Assembly (NCBI GenBank): GCA_933822405.4
Contig: CAKOGP040000513.1
Location: 1 to 58,215, forward strand
DNA: 58,215 bases
Reading direction: 5' to 3'
Origin: Cylindrotheca closterium
Taxonomy: Eukaryota; Bacillariophyta; Bacillariophyceae; Bacillariales; Bacillariaceae
This document shows positions 51,815 to 58,215 of this stretch, in pieces (the first letter of the stretch is position 1; each line of letters begins with the position of its first letter). A model generated the notes under the pieces. It ran no database searches. It was not told where the DNA came from and worked only from the letters and a program-made list of their open reading frames with translations. The position numbers were made by a program, and so were the translations under genes.

Positions 51815-52206
51815 GGGAATATAATGTTTGAAACAAGGGAATATCATGTTTGAAAAAAGGGAGTGTCATGTTTGACGGGATTATCCTGTTTCAAGCAGGG
51901 AATACCATGTTTCAAGCGGGTAATACCATGTTTCAAGCGGGGAACACCATGTTTGAAATGTGAGACTGTCATGTTTCAAGCGGGGAATACAATGATTCAA
52001 GCGAAGAATACGATGTTTCAAGCGGGGAATACCATGTTTCAAGCAGCGAATACCATGTTTGAAAAGTGAGACTGTCATGTTTCAAGCGGGGAATACGATG
52101 TTTCAAGCGGGGAACACCATGTATCAAGCGGGGAATACGATCTTTCAAGCGGGGAATACGATGTTTCAAGCGGAGAATACCATATTTCAAGCAGGGAATA
52201 CCATGT
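51815..52206 (+). repeat. 21-bp minisatellite, about 18 copies
   Basis: Tandem units of GGGAATACCATGTTTCAAGC plus one base. Variants are TTTGAAA in place of TTTCAAGC, and AACACC in place of AATACC. Because 21 is a multiple of three the array is open in several frames and gives seven-residue peptide repeats; this is not evidence of a gene. Confidence 0.95.
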
Positions 52207-52912
52207 AGCTATCTTGATAATTGCTATCACGATTGACGAAGAAGACAGGGCTTGTACTAGATTGGCTTTCTGCTATATTATCGCTAGTCCTTCTTGCCAA
52301 GTTCTAGTTCTGAATATGTATTCGAAAGAAAAATAATCAAAATACTAGATCCATTAGTCAAAACTATAGTTCATTGTGACTGAAGTCAGAAATATATACA
52401 GCTTGGTGTCTGATTACAGACTTAACCGATGGGGCGTCGGGGGGATATCCCCATATGGGGATATCATAATTATAACTTCACGCAAGAAATGTACCAATAA
52501 TTCGTAGACGGAAATATTCAAAAACATCAAGTTTTCATACTAGGCACAGTAGCAATTGAAAGATTGCTAAAGAGATATTATGAGCTTCATGGAGAACTAC
52601 TTCCCTGGGCAGAATGCGATAGCCATACTGACATCAGAAGAGAAGGTGTGTACTGGATACACACAACTTCCACTGCAGTCTTGATAAGAATGTATTTGTC
52701 AGGCTGTCGCCACCCCATTGCCACATCACTGCTGGCTCGTAGCATAGGTAATAGATGTACTCGACATTTGGCAAGATTGCTTTTGACAAGACTACTGTGG
52801 ACATGCTGAGCAAGGTTTGTAGAAGTACTCATATCAGAGTTCAGAGTAATCGATGTTCATTCGACTGATATGATTCGACTAGTTGGACTAGTGGACTAAT
52901 GTGAGCCTCGAC
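52207..52912 (-). other. Probable gypsy-E 3' LTR region, far end not placed
   Basis: On the minus strand TGTCGAGGCTCACATTAG starts at 52913, 86 bp after the polyprotein stop, next to GGGTGGCAGAA, a possible purine tract. That is where a 3' LTR should begin. Its other end could not be found without a second copy. An 82-codon frame at 52564-52809 has no recognised motif. A 22-bp perfect palindrome lies at 52444-52465. Confidence 0.4.
52444..52465. repeat. 22-bp perfect palindrome
   Basis: The arm GATATCCCCAT is followed directly by its reverse complement ATGGGGATATC. It contains a GATATC hexamer at each end. Confidence 0.9.
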
Positions 52913-52998
52913 ATTCTGCCACCCAAGGTTATCCTCTAGATACCAGAGGGCCCGACGCGGGAGATAGAAGGGAACCTTGCAAGTAGGATGAAACCACT

Positions 52999-53556
52999 TC
53001 ATCGTTGGCAAGGTTTGACTCGTCGTAAGGAGACGCGTTCAATTACATGAGGAGCAAGTCGAATGGTAAGGGTACCATTAGAGTGGACTCGTTCAATACG
53101 ATATGGTCCATTGGCTCAAGGGTCGAGCTTGTTTGGCTTATAGCGAAGCTTTAGAACTTCCTGGCCAGGTTGATAATCATAAGCAAATCGGCGACGATTG
53201 GCTCGTATCAATTCTTTGTCAATGAGCTGTTGTCAATGTTGTTGAATGAGCTGAAGGTCAGCTTGCATTGGAAGATCTAGGATCATGTCACGGTGGAAGG
53301 CAAGTGATCTGGGCATAGCGGTTATAGTTCCGTGATAAGAGCAGCGGTGTGCATACACTGCATTTGCAATGGCAGTGTCAACTAATTGTTCGGCATCATT
53401 GATGTTGAAAGGGTGGTTCAGTGTAACCAATACTCTAAGAGAGTTGCCAATAGTTTGATGCATCCGTTTGCAAACTGCATTTGCTTGAGGATTCTTGGCA
53501 AAGATAGAACGAGGTTCAATTCCGTGTAGATTCAAATGATTTTGAAAGTTGAATCC
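52999..53556 (-). pseudogene. gypsy-E integrase C-terminal half
   Basis: After a TAA at 53560 the reading continues: AGFNFQNHLNLHGIEPRSIF, then FAKNPQANAVCKRMHQTIGN (about 53500), where the catalytic Glu of the DDE triad (NPQANAxCERMHQT in related elements, from memory) is Lys. The C-terminal domain is ANRRRFAYDYQPGQEVLKL (about 53190). It ends ERVSLRRVKPCQR with a TGA at 52999-53001. Confidence 0.8.
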
Positions 53557-53559
53557 CGC

Positions 53560-54555
53560 TTAATTGGTTCCTTGGTCATGGATGACGGTTGCAGGGCGCG
53601 GGTAACGGGCGAACCAAGCGTTTTCAAACTGAAGTATTTTGTTCGCACACGTTTTGTCCTTAATGCGCACAATTTCGACCAAGTTGGTCACTAGGTCAAT
53701 GATTGTCAAGGCTCTGAACTCGATCTCTTGTCCTGCCACCATGAGTGTCCAAGGACCAATGAGATCAACTGCGAGTTGTTGCCAGGGGATGAGTGGAGCT
53801 TCCTTGGGAGCAGTGTGGCCGTGGCCTCTACCGACAGCCTTGTGTCGTTGACATGTGTCGCATTTTGAGGTAAAGTCTTCAATAACATTAGATAACTTTG
53901 GATTGTGAAAAAAATTGCGCATGTTATCCTTGAGGCGCGTGGAGCCCGGGTGGCTGAGAGCAGCGTGATACCATTGGATGGTGGGTTGTAAGAATTGTGT
54001 TGGGAGATAGATCTTCAATGGAGAATTGGCATCTCTCACATAACAATACACCTGGGTGTCTTGTGCAAAGGTATATTGGACATACTGTTGAGGTTTGGTT
54101 TGCGTCAGCTCGGTAAGCTCAGCGTCCTGAGTTTGAGCATCAGCGATAGACTTGAAATCAAAAACAAAAGGTAAGCTATCCTGAACAGGCAGGTGAACGA
54201 AGCAATTGAGTAATTGCAAATCAGTGGCCATAGAATAAAATGAATTTATAGTATCATGGGATGATATGTTAGCATTGGATGCTGTGGTTCTGTTATCATT
54301 TGATGATAGGTCAACATTGGATGTTGTTTCAATGAGAGGGGCATACTCTTGGTAGGCTCCAATTGGTCGACGGTATAAGTCAATAGGATCCTTAGGGTTG
54401 TCATAGTGCCACCGAGGAGGTGTCATAGTTAGGCAAGAAAGGGCATCAGCAAGAGTGTTGTGTTCTCCTTTAATGTAATGGAAAATTGGATGGAAGGTCA
54501 GATTTTTGTGGTCAGTGTAGACATGTAGTCCCTTGACACATACAGCATGGTGCAA
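53560..54555 (-). pseudogene. gypsy-E RNase H end and integrase N-terminal half
   Basis: Begins with the last RNase H block VYTDHKNLTFHPIFHYIKGE (about 54520; Asp present). About 25 residues appear to be missing between NLTF and HPIF. An Asn/Thr/Ser linker follows. Then comes the integrase zinc finger, HAALSHPGSTRLKDNMRNFF with KCDTCQRHK (53960-53840; His/His/Cys/Cys), and the catalytic core with Asp in QLAVDLIGPWTLM (about 53780) and Asp in TVIHDQGTN (about 53580). It stops at TAA 53560-53562. Confidence 0.85.
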
Positions 54556-54878
54556 TACTCTTTGAGAGTTTCCACAATGGAGAGAATTTCTTTTTCTCCA
54601 GCAGTGTAGTTCAACTGTGCTTTAGAAAGCTTACAAGAGTAATAGGCAACAGGTTTGCTGTTCTGAAAAAGAGCGGCACCCAGTTGATAGTTGCTAGCGT
54701 CACAGTAGACGTGAAAAGGTTGATTATAGTCTGGATAGGCCAGAAATGCATCCTTTGAGAGCACAGCTTTGATGTGGTCAAAGGCCTTTTGACATTTGGG
54801 TGTCCAATCTAATTTCTTCTTGTTGTGTCCAATACGTGCAGTCAAAGGCGCGAGAATGTGTGAACGTTTTGGAAACAT
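54498..54878 (-). pseudogene. gypsy-E RNase H
   Basis: KLDWTPKCQKAFDHIKAVL (about 54810), then FHVYCDASNYQLGAALF (about 54715; first Asp), YTAGEKEILSIVETLKE (about 54600; Glu). The frame is lost near 54550, where the reading changes to the previous entry. Confidence 0.85.
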
Positions 54879-54920
54879 GTCATGGTAAAAGGTTACTGCG
54901 CCAATAAAGGAACGGAGTTC

Positions 54921-56197
54921 TTAGACAGACTTGGAAGGTTTGAGTCTGAGGATTGCGTTGATCTTCTTTTTCCACGGTTTGATTCCAGTAGGCATGAGCC
55001 AATAACCAAGCCAATCAGTTTCTTGCACACAAAATTCACATTTCAGCGGATTGCAGGTAAAACCATGATCTTGCAAGATTCGCAAGATTTTTCTGAGGCT
55101 GTCCATGTGCGAGTTCCAATTGTTGGAAAAGATTCCAACATTGTCAATGTAGACGTCTGCTTCTTCGAAGTCAGCAAGGAGCTGTTCAATGTGTGCTTGA
55201 GCAATGTCAGGAGATTGTTTGAAGCCCATAGGAAGACGCATGTAACGATAGTTGCCGAAGGGTGTGACAATGCCACAAAGGTCCTTCAACGCTTCGTCCA
55301 TTTCAAATGTGTAGAAAAACATCGAAAGGTCAAGCTTTGTGAAATACTTGTAGCCATTTCGTTTCTTTAGAATATCTTGTATTATTGGCAGTAGCCAAAC
55401 CTTGCGTTTAATCATCTTGTTTAGTTGCCAAAAGTCGGAAACAAATCTAACTCTACCATCCTTTTTCGGAACAATAAAGGTGGGAGATAAGTAGTCCATT
55501 GGACCGCATTTCTCCAAAATACCCCATTGGACCATTTCATCAATAGTTTTCTTGAAGACAGCTTCATGACTCTTGGGGACAGAATATGGACGGTTCTGAA
55601 ATGGTTTTGCTTCGGGAGTAAGCTCGAGGTGTGCTTTAGGACCTTTGAAAGGGCCAAGCTTGCCGGAACGAACGAGGTTACCGTTGAACAAGGGTTCAAA
55701 GTCTTTTATAACATTGTAAAGATCGTTTTGTTGTTTACCATTTAGATGTTGTTGTTGCTTGGCAACATGTTCCAAGGGAACTAAATCATATTTGGATTCT
55801 GCAATATTAAAGGAATGAGATATCTGTTGCTCAATGTGTTCATTGAGACTTTCATCAGGGTCTGAGTGATAGCAATGGGTTGCCATCAATTGCGCCATCA
55901 ACATGGATGTATCTTCGTTTGGATCAGTAGTTTGAGGACTGAGGCCAGATTCGGGCGGCTTATAAGGAACGTGTTTGTCCATCCATTTGATTGTTTTAGT
56001 AGATCCGCAACAATCGATTCCAAGGGGAAGTAAAATATTATTTCCAATAATCATATCGTACCTCGTGTCTGAATCAAAAACAATTGTTTCAAATGTGGAT
56101 TCCACTTTTTGCGTGGGAGAAAATTCAGGGAAAACGATTCCCTCAATGTTTATGACTTGCGTGGTCAAAGATTGTTTGCCGCTTATCGTTCCAATTT
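54921..56197 (-). pseudogene. gypsy-E reverse transcriptase (with second copy of protease end)
   Basis: Frame from 56168. The first part repeats the protease end (YDMIIGNNILLPLGID) found at 56720-56600. Then RT: RPYSVPKSHEAVFKKTIDEM (about 55590), DYLSPTFIVPKKDGRVRFVS (about 55490), motif A FTKLDLSMFFYTFEMDE (about 55330; Asp present), MRLPMGFKQSPDIAQ (about 55220) and motif C DVYIDNVGIFS (55155-55130), where the second Asp of YIDD is Asn (codon at 55140-55142). TDWLGYWLMPTGIKPWKKKI follows. It stops at 54918-54920. Confidence 0.85.
55725..56197 (-). repeat. Duplicated 473-bp block of gypsy-E, copy 1
   Basis: Identical offset of 570 bp to copy 2 (56295-56767), with about ten substitutions. 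It runs from GTTTTGTTGTTTACC to CGTTCCAATTT. Confidence 0.95.
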
Positions 56198-56200
56198 AGA

Positions 56201-56276
56201 GCAACAATCGATTCCAAGGGGAAGCAAAATATTATTTCCAATAATCATATTGTACCTCGCGTCTGAATCAAAAACA
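56201..56276 (-). repeat. Extra 76-bp fragment between the two copies
   Basis: GCAACAATCGATTCCAAGG to GAATCAAAAACA is a third copy of 56007-56082 (also 56577-56652) with a few substitutions. It sits between copy 1 and the telomeric tract. Confidence 0.9.
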
Positions 56277-56293
56277 GGGTTAGGGTTAGGGTT
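56277..56293 (+). repeat. Interstitial telomere-type repeat (GGGTTA)2GGGTT
   Basis: A 17-base perfect run of the TTAGGG-type repeat, exactly at the junction of the gypsy-E duplication. It is not present at the corresponding place in copy 1 (55720-55725). Confidence 0.9.
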
Positions 56294-57310
56294 GGTTTTG
56301 TTGTTTACCATTTAGATGTTGTTGTTGCTTGGCAACATGTTCCAAGGGAACTAAATCATATTTGGATTCTGCAATATTAAAGGAATGCGATATCTGTTGC
56401 TCAATGTGTTCATTGAGACTTTCATAAGGGTCTGAGTGATAGCAATGGGTTGCCATCAATTGCGCCATCAACATGGATGTATCTTCGTTTGGATCAGTAG
56501 TTTGAGGACTGAGGCAAGATTTGGGCGGCTTATAAGGGATGTGTTTGTCCATCCATTTGATTGTTTTGGTAGATCCGCAACAATCGATTCCAAGGGGAAG
56601 TAAAATATTATTTCCAATAATCATATCGTACCTCGTGTCTGAATCAAAAACAATTGTTTCAAATGTGGATTCCACTTTTTGCGTGGGAGAAAATTCAGGG
56701 AAAACGATTCCCTCAATGTTTATGACTTGCGTGGTCAAAGATTGTTTGCCGCTTATTGTTCCAATTTTTTTCTTCACGGTTTTTCCATTGATTCCAGTGG
56801 GCAAATTTCTACGATGGATGTAAGATTCATCTGATCCAGGATCAAACAACACACGTGCAAGTTTGTTGACACGAGTTTTTTGCCTCATCTTTATAACAGA
56901 AACAGATTCTGGTCTAAGCAATAAGTTTAATTCTTTACTAATGTCTACTTTCTCACTGATAGTCTTGGGGACTTCTGCACCATTTTCGTAGGCATCTTTT
57001 ACGTTTGACATATATGATAACCTAAGATCAACTAGAACGTTTGAATCAGCGATGTTGTTCAGGCTGTCAAAGCGACAGAAATCAATGTGGTGAGAGAAAG
57101 TTGGGACATAGTAAGATTCATTGTTCATGCAGACCGCACCATTCTTGTTGGATGAGTTGGTCTCTTTAGAGGTGGTCGAATCATCATCAGGCTTATCTCC
57201 AGGGAGATAGATTGATGACAACAAAGCTGTTGGACTTCTTGTTGCTCATTTGGGCCTTGTAGTTGCTGATTGCCTTACACTTGGAGATAGTGTGATTCTT
57301 ATGACTGGGC
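56286..57310 (-). pseudogene. gypsy-E gag tail and protease
   Basis: Before the ATG at 57224 a short gag end can be read: KPSHKNHTISKCKAISNYKA (about 57300), with a His/Cys pattern like a degenerate zinc knuckle. The 312-codon frame from 57224 holds the aspartic protease: RVLFDPGSDESYIHRRNLP (about 56870) with DPGS where Asp-Ser/Thr-Gly is usual, and the second conserved block YDMIIGNNILLPLGID (about 56630). The frame ends in the telomeric junction (NGKQQNQP then stop). Confidence 0.7.
56295..56767 (-). repeat. Duplicated 473-bp block of gypsy-E, copy 2
   Basis: Partner of 55725-56197. This copy is continuous with the upstream protease and gag tail, so it is the original left part; copy 1 is continuous with RT. 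Confidence 0.95.
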
Positions 57311-57317
57311 TTTTGAG

Positions 57318-57734
57318 TGTTAGAATAAAGCAAAATGTGCTCTATCGTGAGTGCCTTTAGCGCTCAGAACAAACTCTCTGCAAAGTTTGGCTTGAATTGA
57401 TGATTCAATCACAAAAGTAAGTTCAACAATTTTCCCTTGGAAAATCCCTTGTTTACAGAACTTGATTCGACCTCTACTACGATTCTGTGTTGGATACAGT
57501 ACTTTGGGACATATTGAATTGTTCCCTACTGCATTGTACACAACATTGATATCTCACTTGTATAGGGTCATTCCCTTTTTGTGTAGATGTAGTTTGTCTG
57601 ACAGACTCTCCGTCCGGCATACTTGCGTCAAATCCCAACATAACGATCAAAGTCTGATCGCACATGTCAAAAACTTTGTACTTGAATAGTTTCTTTTTGG
57701 AACGTAAAAACTCATATTTCGTCATATCCCAATA
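57318..57734 (-). mobile_element. copia-A 3' LTR of an element running off the right end (417 bp)
   Basis: TGTTAGAATAAAGC to CATATCCCAATA (last C of CAACA changed to T). About 90 bp are missing after CTCTCTGCAA (57380). It inserted into the gag of gypsy-E. Confidence 0.85.
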
Positions 57735-57844
57735 CACTCCTGCCATTGTGACAATCACCATTGGCAGCAATGGGACATGCTCTCATTCACTGTTTGTTTT
57801 TTGTTTTGTATTTTCATTTTTGAACATATACATACTTGTCTGCC
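57735..57844 (-). other. copia-A 3' internal tail and purine tract
   Basis: Inverted match to 48028-48131, with CACTCCTGCC (GGCAGGAGTG on the minus strand) next to the LTR. Confidence 0.8.
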
Positions 57845-58215
57845 CTAGTCCTGTGGACCAAGAATCAGATCCCTGAACTTGCGAAACTTCTCACCTTGCA
57901 ATGGCTTAGTCATGAAATCCGCAATCATATCGTCAGTCAGACAGTATTCAATCTTAACATTTCCTTTCTCAACTTGATCTGTGGTAAAGAAATAACGAAT
58001 ATTGATTGCTCGGCTTCTTTTGCCCGCGCTCTTGCGACCATTCTCTTCCAGTAGAATTGCGCTTTTATTATCCTGATACAAGATATTTTTCTCGATCGGA
58101 CACCCTTGCCACTCCATGAACAACTTTGTCCATAGTATCATCGTGACAACATCGTCAACAGCAATCAGTTCCGCTTCCGTACTGCTTCTGCTGTTTAGCT
58201 TTTGCTTCTTTGACA
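57845..58215 (-). CDS. copia-A RNase H, C-terminal part, cut by window end
   Basis: Open to the window edge on the minus strand. SSTEAELIAVDDVV (about 58170; Glu) and YQDNKSAILLEENG (about 58070; Asp) are intact, and the end MTKPLQGEKFRKFRDLILG is followed by TAG at 57845-57847. Almost the same protein as 47640-48027 but with the catalytic Asp that copia-A2 lost. Of the copia-A copies here this is the least damaged stretch; the rest of the element lies outside. Confidence 0.85.
   Translation of the reverse strand, partial: SKKQKLNSRSSTEAELIAVDDVVTMILWTKLFMEWQGCPIEKNILYQDNKSAILLEENGRKSAGKRSRAINIRYFFTTDQVEKGNVKIEYCLTDDMIADFMTKPLQGEKFRKFRDLILGPQD

Larger units (their letters stand above)
52914..57310 (-). 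mobile_element. gypsy-E, Ty3/gypsy element, 5'-truncated
   Basis: Minus-strand order is gag tail, protease, RT, RNase H, integrase, the Ty3/gypsy order (integrase after RNase H), unlike the copia elements in this window. The 5' part is cut by a copia-A LTR at 57318. A 473-bp block covering protease end and RT start is duplicated (55725-56197 and 56295-56767). Confidence 0.85.

Noticed and set aside
51863..52069. Small Cys/Phe-rich repeat protein on either strand
   Set aside because: Open only because the 21-bp satellite has no stops. No start signal or conservation.

Overview
The window looks like nuclear DNA of a microalgal stramenopile, most probably a diatom. This rests on Ty1/copia lineages whose RT motif C reads HVDD and whose pre-integrase region carries GPxxSTxKGK, a Ty3/gypsy lineage with NPQANAVCxRMHQT in its integrase, and tyrosine-recombinase (YR, DIRS-like) retrotransposons. 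The species cannot be named from sequence alone. I see no intact host gene, rRNA, tRNA or CRISPR. The 58 kb is a nested, mostly decayed transposable-element cluster. Names used here are local labels: copia-A (four copies), copia-B (three copies plus LTR pieces), copia-C, copia-F, DIRS-1/2/3 and gypsy-E.

Layout, left to right. 1-560: 3' end and 3' LTR of a copia-A element. 561-2560: DIRS-1 gag and RT (+). 2942-5216 and 10855-11140: DIRS-2 (-), with RNase H, tyrosine recombinase and, downstream, direct repeats resembling split direct repeats. It is split by copia-A1 (5217-10849, -), which has two LTRs and a GGGGG target duplication but lacks the integrase core and RNase H. 11155-13437: copia-B1 remnant, its LTR broken by a 562-bp unclassified insertion. 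13438-14262: copia-A4 remnant. 15711-16140: minisatellite. 16524-28645: DIRS-3, whose gag-RT section is amplified into a tandem array of nearly identical 2175-bp units, followed by single RNase H and YR regions; the last unit holds a solo copia-B LTR. 28646-29277: copia-B tail, LTR and possible primer-binding site. 29398-38250: copia-C, nearly complete, with an antisense host-like membrane-protein fragment between gag and pol. 38251-43362: copia-B2. 43363-48935: copia-A2, with a MITE in its 3' LTR. 49010-50880: copia-F fragment. 51815-52206: 21-bp minisatellite. 52913-57310: gypsy-E (-), with an internal duplication whose junction carries telomere-type repeats. 57318-58215: 3' end of a further copia-A element running off the window.

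The genes do not form a host pathway. Each element encodes some or all of gag, protease, integrase or tyrosine recombinase, RT and RNase H, and all copies appear inactive. Several inactivating changes hit catalytic residues and look like CpG-to-TpG or CpG-to-CpA transitions, as expected if these elements were cytosine-methylated. The most notable structures are the 2175-bp array, the telomeric tract at the gypsy duplication junction, the captured host-like fragment in copia-C, the possible split direct repeats of DIRS-2, the LTR-internal inversion in copia-A1, and the TA-flanked MITE.
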